Source: Chitinophagaceae bacterium
GTDB taxonomy: Bacteria > Bacteroidota > Bacteroidia > Chitinophagales > Chitinophagaceae
Length of the DNA: 64,000 nucleotides
Assembly: GCA_016720585.1 (NCBI GenBank)
Contig: JADKKH010000002.1
Coordinates: 124,001 to 188,000, forward strand
Direction: 5' to 3'
Below, one piece after another: positions 26,646 through 36,375 of the stretch (position 1 is the stretch's first letter; the number at the start of each line of letters is the position of its first letter). A program made the translations under genes and the position numbers. The notes beneath the pieces are model-generated. The model saw nothing but the letters and a program-made list of their open reading frames with translations, had not been told where the DNA came from and made no database searches.

Positions 26646-27290
26646 TCAGCCCAGTCTAACAAAAGGGTTATTCATTTTCTCAAACCCAACGGTTGTTACC
26701 GGCCCGTGCCCGGAATATACTTTTGTTTCATCCGGCAATGTGAAAAACCGGGTCTGGATACTATTTACTAATGTATCAAAATTTCCCCCGGGTAAATCGG
26801 TTCTGCCGATACTGCCATTAAACAATACATCACCACCGATAATAAACCCACCGGCTTTATGATAAAAGGAAACACTACCGGGTGAATGACCCGGGGTGAA
26901 ACGGATCTCAAGTTCCTCTTCCCCAATTTTAATAACATTATCTTCTTTCAAATAAACCAGCGGCCCATCGTAGTTTTCGAAAGGCAGTTGGTACATGATC
27001 CCTGATTGGGGGGCAAAATCCAGCACTGGCTTCTCCTTTTCATGAAGGTGCAGGGGCAATCCCCAGGTATCGTGTACGAATTTGTTCCCAAAAACATGAT
27101 CCAGATGGCAATGGGTATTAAGCAGCAAAACAGGTGTAAGCCCTGTCTTTTCGATACCCGTTTTTAATTCGTCCCTTTCCTCCAGGAAATAACAGCCCGG
27201 ATCTATAATGCAACACTGCTTCTGTTCGTTATACAAAATATAGGTATTCTCCTGAACAGGACTAAAAGTGAATGACTTAACAATTAACAT
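26646..27290 (-). CDS. metallo-beta-lactamase-fold hydrolase (glyoxalase II-like)
   Basis: The protein carries the metal motif THCHLDHVFG near residue 62, a second histidine in TPGHSPGSVSFY, an aspartate in GGDVLFNGSIGRTD and a last histidine in SGHGP, which together make the usual dinuclear site. The family includes hydroxyacylglutathione hydrolases and related thioesterases. I use the ATG at 27290 (MLIVKSFTFSPVQENTY), the usual N-terminus of this group; the frame is open to 27335. At 215 residues it lacks the C-terminal domain of classical glyoxalase II, so the substrate is uncertain. Confidence 0.88.
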   Translation of the reverse strand: MLIVKSFTFSPVQENTYILYNEQKQCCIIDPGCYFLEERDELKTGIEKTGLTPVLLLNTHCHLDHVFGNKFVHDTWGLPLHLHEKEKPVLDFAPQSGIMYQLPFENYDGPLVYLKEDNVIKIGEEELEIRFTPGHSPGSVSFYHKAGGFIIGGDVLFNGSIGRTDLPGGNFDTLVNSIQTRFFTLPDETKVYSGHGPVTTVGFEKMNNPFVRLG

Positions 27291-27534
27291 GGATGGTTTT
27301 TTCGTACTTTTAAGGGTCACCTGGAATTCCTCCAAAAAGAGGAACCTACTGACTCAGAAGGCCAAAAGTACAAAATACCTACTTTTGAATTGGATGGATA
27401 GACGAGGGTGATAAATTATATATCATCCAAAGGGGAAAAATAAACAAATAGAATAAATCGAGGATAACAACAGGCGATGAGCCGTGAAACGATTGCCGGG
27501 TTAAAATTTAGCGATCAGAAACTGTAAAGATTTT
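27291..27534. promoter_or_regulatory. divergent promoter region
   Basis: Two TACTTTTG boxes face away from each other here: 27370-27363 on the minus strand for the hydrolase and 27380-27387 on the plus strand for the large barrel protein. The leader of the latter would be about 140 bases. No hairpin or repeat was noticed in it. Confidence 0.4.
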
Positions 27535-30500
27535 ATGAAGAAAGTATTAAGCCTGATTTCCTGCCTTTCCGTCTTCCTGACCATGGAAACCGCAGCACAA
27601 GTGAACACCGTGGAATTTGGTAAGAACCGGGTTCAATACCAGAAATTCAAATGGAAATTTTACCAGACAGAAAATTTTAACAGCTACTTCAGCCAGGACG
27701 GTTTGGGGCTTGGGAAATATGTGGCACAAATTGCCGAATTAGAGCTTCCCTCAATTGAAGAGTTTGTTGAAAATGGCCTGCAACGCCGGATTAATATTGT
27801 TGTTTACAACAATTACGATGAAATGCAGCAATCCAATATCGGGTTGGGTATCGACTGGCAAAATACCGGCGGTGTCACCAAATTAGTGAACAATAAAATG
27901 ATTGTTTACTTTGATGGCAATCATGATAATCTCCGTCGCCAGATACGCCAGGGAATTGCAAAAATTTTAGTTGATAATATTTTGTTTGGTGATGACCTAG
28001 GAGAATTTGCCGCTAACCAGGCCCTGCTTGACCTGCCTAAATGGATGACAGACGGCTATATTGCCTATGCTGCAGAAAACTGGAATACCTCGCTGGATGA
28101 TGATCTGCGTTCGGTGATGCTGAATAGCAGTTACAATAATTTTTACCAGTTTGCTTTTGAAAAACCCTTACTTGCCGGTCATTCATTCTGGAAATATATT
28201 GCCGACAAATACGGCAAAAGTAAAACCACATATTTTTTATACCTCGCCCGTATTTACAGGAACCTGAATAATGCCTCTCAAAAAATTGCGAAAAAGAAAT
28301 TCAAAATAATCCTCCAGGACTTCATGTCGGAAGTGCCCCAGCAATATTTTAAAGATCTCCGTGGCCGACGCAATTCACCCAAAGGCCAACTCTCCGTAAG
28401 CGAAGAGATCGGAAAGAAAGATTTTATCCGTTTCAATGCAAATCCCTTGCCCCGGAGTTTTACCTATGCCGTAGTGGAATTCAAACAGGGCCGTTACCAG
28501 GTGGTATTGATGGAAAATTTTGTATCCAGAAAAGTGCTATTAAAACTGGGTGTTCGCTCCCGGGAAGAAGAAAAACATCCCAACTATCCGATATTGGCCT
28601 GGGATGGAAAAGGAACCCGGCTGGCTGTATTGTATAATGATGAGGGTAAAACAAAATTCTTTGTATACGACCTCGTAAACCACAATAAATTATGGCAACA
28701 CGAGATTCAAAAATTTGACCAGATCCAGGATATGAAATACATGCTGGATAATAATACTTTATTGTTCAGCGGGGTGAGAAGCGGCCAGACAGATATTTAT
28801 GTTTATAAAATTGATAAGCAAACTTTTGAACAGGTAACCAATGATGTGTACGATGACCTTGATCCTTCCTTTGTAGCCTTCCCTAATAAAACAGGTATTC
28901 TTTATTCAAGTAACCGTCCTTCTGCAAAAGCAGCCACCGGTGACGATTCATTGCCCGGCAAACGTTTCAATATTTACCTGGTTGATAACTGGAATAAATC
29001 GGATGTGAAACAAATATCAAAGCTGACCGATTTAAAACTGGGTAATGCCAGGTTCCCATCCCAGTACAACCAGTCACATTTTACCTTTATCAGTGATGAA
29101 AATGGTGTGAATAACCGCTATGCCGGTTTCTTTACAACCGAAAGAGCCGGGTTGGATACATTGATATTCATTGGGGATGAAATGCTCCGTAATCCGCCGC
29201 AAAAAGAAGTGGATAGTTTATTAAAAGAGTGGAACAAAACCGATATCGACTCAGTTGGTTATGTATCAATCACCAATGATTCTTCGTATGTATTTCCGCT
29301 GACAAATTATCAAAGCAGTACCCTGGAAACCAGAACAGCCGGAGATAATCAGCTGGTCAGCGAAGTAGTAAAGCTGGGTGATATCAAATTATTGTACCGT
29401 CTTAAAATTGATGAAAATACCCTGCGCCGCCGGAATGTCAACGCAAGGCCTACGGAATATATCAAAAAAGTGATTGAGGAAGAAAAAAAAGCCGTGAAGA
29501 AAGAATCAGCGTATCAGCCGAAAACAGATACACTTACCCGGAAGCAAAATGATTTTTTTACCACCGGTTTTGATGATGAAAAAACCGACAGTTCCAAAGC
29601 CGGCAAGGTGGTGGCCTCCAAAGAAATAATTAAAGAGTCCCCGTTAAAAAATGCTAAAGTATTTGAATATCGCCCACCTAAATTCTTCAACGATTACCTC
29701 GTTAGTGGCTTTAATAACAATGTTCTTGTAAGCCGATACCAGCCTTACCAGGGCGGCAACGGACCCATTAACCTGAGTAATGGCAATCCATTCAACGGGA
29801 TCATCCGGGTGGGCACGTCTGATTTGTTCGAGGATTGGAAATTTGCCGGTGGTTTTCGTATCAGTCCCAACCTGGATAATAATGAATATATTTTTACTTC
29901 TCAATACCTTAAAAAAAGAATTGATTACGGCATCACCTATTACCGCAATACGGTAAAGGATCCTCCTTTGTTTGATACATCGAATTTTTTCTCAAAACAA
30001 TTTACCAATCTATACCAGGCTACTGTAACCTATCCTTTTAACAAGATTCAAAGCCTCCGTTTTAATCTGGCTTACCGGAAGGATAAATATGTGATACTGG
30101 CCAATGACTTTACGCCCGGATCATTAACGGCGCCAGATCAGAAATACAGCTATGGACTGGCACATATTGAGTATGTGCATGATGATGCCATCAGCCCGGC
30201 CATGAATATCTGGAATGGATTACGCTGGAAAGCTTTTTTTGATTTTAATTCCCAGATCAGTACCAGCAAATCTGTACCATCAGGCACCAAACGTCCCTAT
30301 ACCATGAATTTTGGTTTTGACGCCAGGCATTACTTACCTATTTACCGCAATATCATCTGGGCAGTTCGCGGTGCGGGTGATTTCTCCTGGGGTAATGAAA
30401 AATTTATTTATTATTTAGGGGGCGTTGACAACTGGCTGTTCCCGAAATTTAATAATCAGAACAGACCCGACCCGGATGGCAATTACGCATTCCAGTCGCT

Positions 30501-30897
30501 GGCAGTAAATATGCGGGGCTTCAATCAAAATGTAGCAAATGGCAACAATGCGGTTGTAATAAACAGTGAAGTAAGGGCGCCGGTATTTGCTTCTTTGTTT
30601 AATAAACCTATTAATAATGCCTTTCTCCGGAATTTCCAGATAGTGCAATTTTTTGATCTGGGCACCGCCTGGAATGGACGGTTTGACAAACTGGAAAGAC
30701 CAAGCGTTATTTATGGGGCACCTCCGGTTGCCGTAAAAATCAGGGCAGGTGGTATTGGGCCTTTTGCCGGTGGTTATGGTTTTGGCGCGAGGAGTATTCT
30801 GCTGGGATACTTTTTACGGGTAGATGCCGCCTGGGAAATGAATGGTGTATTCAAGGGAAAACCCATGTGGTATTTTGCAATGGGTCTTGACTTTTAA
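27535..30897 (+). CDS. large TolB-like propeller and outer-membrane barrel protein
   Basis: This 1120-residue protein starts with a signal peptide (MKKVLSLISCLSVFLTMETAAQ). Residues about 40-260 resemble a peptidase-MA-type fold with the helix LPKWMTDGYIAYAAE, but no HExxH zinc motif is seen. Residues about 300-560 hold TolB/WD40-like propeller blades (GTRLAVLYNDEGKTKFFVYDL and repeats). The C-terminal third (from about 720) is rich in alternating strands and ends in WYFAMGLDF, as outer-membrane barrels do. In this phylum such proteins are labelled TolB-like. No role is established. The fused arrangement suggests a surface or periplasmic scaffold linked to its own barrel. A strong terminator follows. 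Confidence 0.75.
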   Translation: MKKVLSLISCLSVFLTMETAAQVNTVEFGKNRVQYQKFKWKFYQTENFNSYFSQDGLGLGKYVAQIAELELPSIEEFVENGLQRRINIVVYNNYDEMQQSNIGLGIDWQNTGGVTKLVNNKMIVYFDGNHDNLRRQIRQGIAKILVDNILFGDDLGEFAANQALLDLPKWMTDGYIAYAAENWNTSLDDDLRSVMLNSSYNNFYQFAFEKPLLAGHSFWKYIADKYGKSKTTYFLYLARIYRNLNNASQKIAKKKFKIILQDFMSEVPQQYFKDLRGRRNSPKGQLSVSEEIGKKDFIRFNANPLPRSFTYAVVEFKQGRYQVVLMENFVSRKVLLKLGVRSREEEKHPNYPILAWDGKGTRLAVLYNDEGKTKFFVYDLVNHNKLWQHEIQKFDQIQDMKYMLDNNTLLFSGVRSGQTDIYVYKIDKQTFEQVTNDVYDDLDPSFVAFPNKTGILYSSNRPSAKAATGDDSLPGKRFNIYLVDNWNKSDVKQISKLTDLKLGNARFPSQYNQSHFTFISDENGVNNRYAGFFTTERAGLDTLIFIGDEMLRNPPQKEVDSLLKEWNKTDIDSVGYVSITNDSSYVFPLTNYQSSTLETRTAGDNQLVSEVVKLGDIKLLYRLKIDENTLRRRNVNARPTEYIKKVIEEEKKAVKKESAYQPKTDTLTRKQNDFFTTGFDDEKTDSSKAGKVVASKEIIKESPLKNAKVFEYRPPKFFNDYLVSGFNNNVLVSRYQPYQGGNGPINLSNGNPFNGIIRVGTSDLFEDWKFAGGFRISPNLDNNEYIFTSQYLKKRIDYGITYYRNTVKDPPLFDTSNFFSKQFTNLYQATVTYPFNKIQSLRFNLAYRKDKYVILANDFTPGSLTAPDQKYSYGLAHIEYVHDDAISPAMNIWNGLRWKAFFDFNSQISTSKSVPSGTKRPYTMNFGFDARHYLPIYRNIIWAVRGAGDFSWGNEKFIYYLGGVDNWLFPKFNNQNRPDPDGNYAFQSLAVNMRGFNQNVANGNNAVVINSEVRAPVFASLFNKPINNAFLRNFQIVQFFDLGTAWNGRFDKLERPSVIYGAPPVAVKIRAGGIGPFAGGYGFGARSILLGYFLRVDAAWEMNGVFKGKPMWYFAMGLDF

Positions 30898-30918
30898 GTA
30901 ATCAATTATTTTCAATTA

Positions 30919-30946
30919 AGAGTCCGCCTGTTGGCGGACTTTTTTA
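30919..30946 (+). terminator. rho-independent terminator
   Basis: AGTCCGCC and GGCGGACT form a perfect 8-bp stem around TGTT, extended by two A-T pairs and followed by a T run. It ends the large barrel-protein gene. Confidence 0.85.
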
Positions 30947-31048
30947 TTTAGTGGAAGTTTTCCCCGCCAAATAATTTTACTAACCCGTTACAGACAACTG
31001 CCAAATTAACTCCCAAAATTCAGGTGATGGATGTACTTTTAAAGTCCC

Positions 31049-33535
31049 ATGCCCCTTTTGAAACAATACAGCCCCATCCTTTTACCAATCCTTTTCCTCG
31101 CTACCAGTTTGGCAGCTACCGGACAGGTAAAAATTATCCACGGTATGGCCCGGGATTCTCATAGTGAAGAGCCGATTCCTTTTGCCTCTGTGAGTTTTAA
31201 ACATACCACTATCGGCAAACTCACCGACTCATCCGGTAGTTTTTCTTTTAACTTAAATAACTGGCCATCGGATACCCTGGAGATAAGCTGCGTTGGCTAC
31301 CAGCCATTCCGGTATATACTTGATAAAAAAAAGGATTCCGTTTCGGTTATTTTCAATTTGGAACGTGGAACTTTTAATGAAGGCGCCCAGGTAAAAATAA
31401 AAATCAATAAAGGATTGCTGGTCTGGCGGAAAATTGTGCAGCACAAAACCGAAAACGACCGCTACCGGTTTGATAACTTCTCTTACGAACTTTATAATAA
31501 ACTGGAACTGGATTTAAAGAATATCAACTTTCAGAAATTTGGCAGGTTCAAACCACTAAAATCCATCAGTGACCTGATCAACCAAAATATTGATACCTCG
31601 GAAGTCATAAATTACCTCCCAACCTATTTAACTGAAACCCTGTCAGATTATTATTACCAGAAAAGTCCGAAAACAAGAAGAGAAATTATCAAAGCTGCCA
31701 ACACCAATGGCGTAAAGAATGAAAGTGTTCTTAAACTATTGGGCGGTATGGACCAGGTGGTAAATGTTTATAACAACTTCATCCCTCTATTTGACAAACA
31801 ATTTGTCAGCCCCATCAGTGATAACGGCGATTACTATTATAATTACCGGGTGGTGGATACCCAGGTGATCAGTAACCAGCGATTCTACCATCTCATATTT
31901 ACTCCCCGCCGAAAGGGCGGTGATACCTTTGAAGGTGATTGCTGGGTGCATGCCGGGACATTTGCTATTCAAAGGATGAACCTGCGTTTGGGAAAAGAAG
32001 CCAATATAAATTTCCTGGAAACCCTGAGCCTGATACAGGAATACAAATTTCTGGATGATACTACCTGGTTCCTATCAAAAGATAAATTTGTTGCGGACCT
32101 GTCGCCAGTAGGGAAAGATAAACCAGGGTTTATTGCCCGCAAAACAACCACATACAGAAAAGTTATCGTCAATGACACTTCTGTGGTTTTGGAAGTGAGC
32201 AAAAATAAACTGATGGAAGAAATTATCACCCTGCCAAAAGCCAATGAAAAACCAAAAGAATTTTGGACAACTGTTCGTCACGAGCCACTCACCAAAACAG
32301 AAAGCGGTATCATTAAAATGATCGATACCCTCACTAATGCACCGGTCTTTCAAAAATTTACCCGTTCAATGGCTTTTATCGGCAGCGGTTATAAAGATAT
32401 CGGCAATTACGAGATTGGCCCCTGGTTCAACTGGATTACATCCAATGGCTGGGAAGGTTTCCGGGTCAGGTTTGATATAGCCACGAATAAGCATTTCAAC
32501 AAAAAATTCAAGTTCCACACATACCTCGCTTATGGTTTTGGTGATAAAAAACTGAAAGGCATGGGTGAAATATTTTATCTCCCGAACAAAAGCCCAAGAA
32601 CATTCCTGTATGCCTCCTATACCCACGATCTGGATTTCGGGCAAAACTATTACGGTGAAGTATCCTCCGATAATATTTTTGCTTTAGCTATCCGGAAAAA
32701 TAATATCCCGGTAAAAAATATTAAAGTAGACGAGAAAAAGCTTGAGTTCTTCAATGAAACCCTGCCATGGATGTCGAACCTAATTACCATTACGCATAAA
32801 ACAACCCTGCCACTTCGAAACCTTCTACCCATAGATTCTTTCAAAGTCACTGGCAACGGTAAACCCTTTACCAATTTTGAAATTGCACTGCGGATCCGCT
32901 TTGCTTATCTCGAACGGTTTTTGGAAAGTCACTTCTATCGTACCAGCCTTGGCAGCAGCTATCCAATCGGGGAAATAAATATCAGTCAGGGTTTTGCCGG
33001 TATATTAAAAAGTAGCTACCCATACACAAAGATTTCGGCCAGTGTCTCTGATTATGTAAATATTCCGCCTTTCGGAAATATATCCTGGCTGGTATATGGA
33101 GGAAAAACATTTGGCACATTACCCTACATCCTGCTGGATATTGCCCCCGGGAATGAATTATATTATTACAACAAGTTTGCCTTTAACATGATGAACAGAT
33201 GGGAATTTATTCACGATAAATATGCCGGTATCAATATTGAACATAATATTGGCAACGGTATTTTCCGTTTATTTCCCAAGCTTCGCTTCCGTCAATTCTG
33301 GACAGCTAAAACATTATGGGGTAGCCTATCCCCGGGCAACCAGGCACTCAATTTTAAACAGGGACATAACTTTCAAACACTTAATGGCAACACCTACCTC
33401 GAATTAGGTACGGGCATTGACAATATTTTCCATGTATTCCGTATTGATTTTGTATGGCGGGTACTCCCATCAACACTTACCCGGCAAAATGATAAGAATT
33501 TTGGCATCTTCGGAAGTTTCAGAGTTGCGTTTTAA
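31049..33535 (+). CDS. DUF5686 outer-membrane protein with carboxypeptidase-regulatory-like domain
   Basis: The 828-residue protein has a signal peptide, then a CarboxypepD_reg-like beta-sandwich (residues about 28-110, with EEPIPFASVSFK and SCVGYQPF), followed by the DUF5686 region and a C-terminal barrel of many amphipathic strands. This domain order is typical for bacteroidal envelope proteins related to TonB-dependent receptors but without a plug domain. It lies downstream of the other large barrel protein with a terminator between them, so it has its own promoter. Its 3' end overlaps the convergent glycosyltransferase gene by 17 bases. Function is unknown. Confidence 0.85.
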   Translation: MPLLKQYSPILLPILFLATSLAATGQVKIIHGMARDSHSEEPIPFASVSFKHTTIGKLTDSSGSFSFNLNNWPSDTLEISCVGYQPFRYILDKKKDSVSVIFNLERGTFNEGAQVKIKINKGLLVWRKIVQHKTENDRYRFDNFSYELYNKLELDLKNINFQKFGRFKPLKSISDLINQNIDTSEVINYLPTYLTETLSDYYYQKSPKTRREIIKAANTNGVKNESVLKLLGGMDQVVNVYNNFIPLFDKQFVSPISDNGDYYYNYRVVDTQVISNQRFYHLIFTPRRKGGDTFEGDCWVHAGTFAIQRMNLRLGKEANINFLETLSLIQEYKFLDDTTWFLSKDKFVADLSPVGKDKPGFIARKTTTYRKVIVNDTSVVLEVSKNKLMEEIITLPKANEKPKEFWTTVRHEPLTKTESGIIKMIDTLTNAPVFQKFTRSMAFIGSGYKDIGNYEIGPWFNWITSNGWEGFRVRFDIATNKHFNKKFKFHTYLAYGFGDKKLKGMGEIFYLPNKSPRTFLYASYTHDLDFGQNYYGEVSSDNIFALAIRKNNIPVKNIKVDEKKLEFFNETLPWMSNLITITHKTTLPLRNLLPIDSFKVTGNGKPFTNFEIALRIRFAYLERFLESHFYRTSLGSSYPIGEINISQGFAGILKSSYPYTKISASVSDYVNIPPFGNISWLVYGGKTFGTLPYILLDIAPGNELYYYNKFAFNMMNRWEFIHDKYAGINIEHNIGNGIFRLFPKLRFRQFWTAKTLWGSLSPGNQALNFKQGHNFQTLNGNTYLELGTGIDNIFHVFRIDFVWRVLPSTLTRQNDKNFGIFGSFRVAF

Positions 33536-34283
33536 TGGATTTATTCAGCTCCCGAAGGCGGGCATACTTCATGAACGTGTACCATGCCCCCATTCTTGCG
33601 CAGATATATCCTTCCCAACCGTCTAAAAACCCCAGTTTGAAGAAATAATTTTTTATAAAAGCAAATGCCGGAGAAACAAATATTTTCAGGAACCCTGCTT
33701 TTTTTCCCTGCCTGTTGTATTTTTCTGCAGATAATTGCGCATAATTTATCATTTTCTGAGCAAAGTCAATACTGTTCTTTACTGTATAATGAAGAATATG
33801 ACCTTTGATAAGGCAGATCTCAATACCGGGCTGCACAAAAAGTTTTTCGTGAACAATTTCCCCATCGGTTTTAATGCCTCTTCTGTTTCCCAATCGAATA
33901 TGCGAATCTTTACCCCATTCGCCGTAACGTAGCCATTTAGTACCGAAATAATTTTTGTATTGCAACCGATAAACCTGGTGTTGACTGGTAAAGTCCAGAA
34001 GTTTTATTGATTCTTTCAACGCTTCATCTACCACTTCATCCGTATCCAACATTAATATCCAATCGTACTTTGCCAGTTGAGCTGCTTTAAACCGGTTACG
34101 TCCATAGCCTTCCCATTCGCCCTCATATAAACTGGCTCCATTTTTTAAAGCAACTTCCTTTGTACCATCTATGCTACCGGAATCATAGACCAGTATTTCT
34201 GCACCCAGTCCTCTTACGCTTTGTAGCGTCCTTTCAATTCCGGTTACATCATTTTTACAGATAATAACTATGGATAGCTCCAT
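33519..34283 (-). CDS. glycosyltransferase family 2 (WaaE/KdtX-like)
   Basis: This GT-A enzyme of about 254 residues has the nucleotide-sugar motif SIVIICKND at the start, YDSGSIDGT and a DxD-like LMLDTDEVV near residue 80. It resembles the lipopolysaccharide core glucosyltransferases WaaE/KdtX, which add a sugar to a heptose or Kdo residue on the inner leaflet. Start at 34283 (MELSIVII) is preferred, since the 14 residues before are hydrophobic and unconserved. The C-terminal part holds a short hydrophobic segment near FAFIKNYFFKLGF. It is a single gene convergent with the DUF5686 gene. Confidence 0.85.
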   Translation of the reverse strand: MELSIVIICKNDVTGIERTLQSVRGLGAEILVYDSGSIDGTKEVALKNGASLYEGEWEGYGRNRFKAAQLAKYDWILMLDTDEVVDEALKESIKLLDFTSQHQVYRLQYKNYFGTKWLRYGEWGKDSHIRLGNRRGIKTDGEIVHEKLFVQPGIEICLIKGHILHYTVKNSIDFAQKMINYAQLSAEKYNRQGKKAGFLKIFVSPAFAFIKNYFFKLGFLDGWEGYICARMGAWYTFMKYARLRELNKSIKTQL

Positions 34284-34390
34284 ATTCAGATTTTGGTAAT
34301 ACAATGTAAAAAAAATCATGAACATAGAGACAGATTAGCAGGTTGTCGTTTTTTTCAAGTAATTTTCTCACCAGACTTAATAATTAGCTT

Positions 34391-35884
34391 ATGTCACATT
34401 ACATCCTTGCCCTCGACCAGGGCACCACCAGCAGCCGGAGTATGTTGTTTGATAAACAAGGCAACATCATCAGTACAGCACAAAAAGAGTTCAAACAAAT
34501 TTTTCCGCAACCGGGATGGGTAGAACATGATGCGAATGAAATATGGAGTACTCAGTTTGGTACTATGGCGGAAGCGGTGGCCAAAGCCCAGATCAATATG
34601 AAACAGGTGGCGGGTATTGGTATCACCAATCAACGGGAAACAACCGTGGTATGGGATAGAAAGACCAGTCAGCCCATCTATCATGCCATTGTCTGGCAGG
34701 ACAGAAGAACCGCTGTCTATTGCGATGAATTGAAATCCGCCCATCATGCCGGAACGATTCAGCAAAAAACAGGATTGATCATTGATGCCTATTTCTCGGC
34801 CACTAAACTGAAATGGATATTAGATAATGTGGAAGGTGCCCGGAATAAAGCGGAAAATGGTGAACTGGCTTTTGGTACGATCGATACCTGGTTAACCTGG
34901 AAACTTACCAACGGCGAAGTTCATGTAACGGATGTGTCAAACGCTTCCCGAACCATGTTATTCAATATTCATACACTGCAATGGGATGAAGAGTTGCTGA
35001 AACTGTTTAACATTCCTGCTGCTATTTTACCGGAAGTGAAATCAAGCAGTAAAATTTACGGAGTCACCGGGAATATTATTCCGGATTCAAGGATTCCTAT
35101 CGCCGGGATAGCCGGCGACCAGCAAGCAGCTTTATTCGGACAAATGTGTACACAACCGGGAATGGTAAAAAATACCTACGGTACTGGCTGCTTTATGCTG
35201 ATGAATACAGGAGAGAAAGCCATTACCTCAAAAAATAATTTATTGACCACTATAGCCTGGCAGATCGATGGTAAAACGGAATATGCCCTTGAAGGAAGCG
35301 TATTTATTGCCGGAGCTGTAGTGCAGTGGTTACGGGATGAACTAAAAATCATCCGCACATCTGCCGAAGTGGAAAAATTAGCGGGGCTGGTTCAGGATAC
35401 GGATGGCGTATATCTCGTTCCGGCATTTGCAGGACTTGGTGCGCCACACTGGAATCAGTATGCAAGAGGAACTATATTCGGTCTAACAAGAGGAAGCAAC
35501 AATGCGCATATTGCCCGGGCAGCCTTGGATAGTATTGCTTATCAGACCTATGATGTACTGAAAGCCATGGAAGCAGATTCCGGCATACATATTAAAGAAT
35601 TGAGAGTGGATGGAGGGGCAACCGTGAATAATCAACTGATGCAATTCCAGAGTGATATTTTAAATACCAAAGTGGTGCGGCCAAAAATTACTGAAACAAC
35701 AGCGCTTGGCGCCGCATACCTGGCCGGGCTTGCAGTTGGCTATTGGAAAAATGTTGATGATATTCAACAACAATGGCAGGTGGATACATCATTTTCGCCG
35801 GCAATGGATGAAGGGAAAAGAAATGACCTGGTCAATGGATGGCAGCGGGCAGTGAAGGCATCTATTGCATGGGCTGATAGCTAA
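34391..35884 (+). CDS. glpK: glycerol kinase
   Basis: GlpK phosphorylates glycerol to sn-glycerol 3-phosphate with ATP. The FGGY-kinase signatures are present: LDQGTTSSRSMLFD at the start, NQRETTVVWDR, the substrate residues in WLTWKLT, and GAAYLAGLAVG at the C-terminus. At 497 residues it is standard. It heads a glycerol set with glpD and glpF on the same strand. The operon is interrupted by a GxxExxY cassette between glpK and glpD, so downstream expression may depend on read-through or a new promoter. Confidence 0.96.
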   Translation: MSHYILALDQGTTSSRSMLFDKQGNIISTAQKEFKQIFPQPGWVEHDANEIWSTQFGTMAEAVAKAQINMKQVAGIGITNQRETTVVWDRKTSQPIYHAIVWQDRRTAVYCDELKSAHHAGTIQQKTGLIIDAYFSATKLKWILDNVEGARNKAENGELAFGTIDTWLTWKLTNGEVHVTDVSNASRTMLFNIHTLQWDEELLKLFNIPAAILPEVKSSSKIYGVTGNIIPDSRIPIAGIAGDQQAALFGQMCTQPGMVKNTYGTGCFMLMNTGEKAITSKNNLLTTIAWQIDGKTEYALEGSVFIAGAVVQWLRDELKIIRTSAEVEKLAGLVQDTDGVYLVPAFAGLGAPHWNQYARGTIFGLTRGSNNAHIARAALDSIAYQTYDVLKAMEADSGIHIKELRVDGGATVNNQLMQFQSDILNTKVVRPKITETTALGAAYLAGLAVGYWKNVDDIQQQWQVDTSFSPAMDEGKRNDLVNGWQRAVKASIAWADS

Positions 35885-36374
35885 TTTTCAACACAGAGTA
35901 ACTGAGTCTAAGAGTTTCACAGAGAAAAACATTTACAATGGTCATTAAAAACGAAAACTGGTACAATTCAATTACAGAAAGAATCATAAAATGTGCTATT
36001 GAAGTACATAAGGAGCTTGGGCCAGGTTTAATGGAGTCTGTTTATGAGGTTTGCTTAAGAAAATTAATGATTGACGACGGATTGTTTGTCAAAAGTCAGG
36101 TTATTCTACCAGTAGTATTTAAAGGTATTCAACTTGACAAAGATTTTGTGCTTGATCATTAGTTGAAGATGAAATAATTCTTGAGTTAAAATCTGTGGAA
36201 GTATTATTACCTGTCCATGAATCGCAGTTAGTTACTTATCTAAAATTATCTGGTAAAAAGCTTGGTTTGTTAATAAACTTCAATGTGGCACTCCTGAAAG
36301 TTGGCATTCGAAGAAGAATTAATGGAAATTTAAACTCTGTGTAACTCATCTCCTCTGTAACTCTGTGTTGAAAA
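35885..36374. mobile_element. GxxExxY cassette flanked by 22-bp inverted repeats
   Basis: TTTTCAACACAGAGTAACTGAG (35885-35906) is repeated inverted at 36353-36374 with 20 of 22 bases matching. Between them lies a single GxxExxY gene with additional CACAGAG words. The element separates glpK from glpD and ends 1 base before the glpD start codon. No transposase is encoded, so mobility would have to be provided in trans; the mobile-element label is an inference. Confidence 0.5.
35938..36344 (+). pseudogene. GxxExxY family protein (PD-(D/E)XK_3), frameshifted
   Basis: The first frame (35938-36162) carries the family signature GPGLMESVYE but stops early after VLDH. The second frame, from about 36159, continues with LVEDEIILELKSVE, holding the ExK part of the nuclease-like core, and runs to a TAA at 36344. 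A missing base near 36157-36159 explains both, so the gene is broken or the base was lost in sequencing. The intact family has about 125-135 residues and the combined frames give about that. Function of the family is unknown, though a PD-(D/E)XK nuclease fold is assigned to it. The last codons fall in a CACAGAG-type repeat. Confidence 0.8.
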
Positions 36375-36375
36375 A

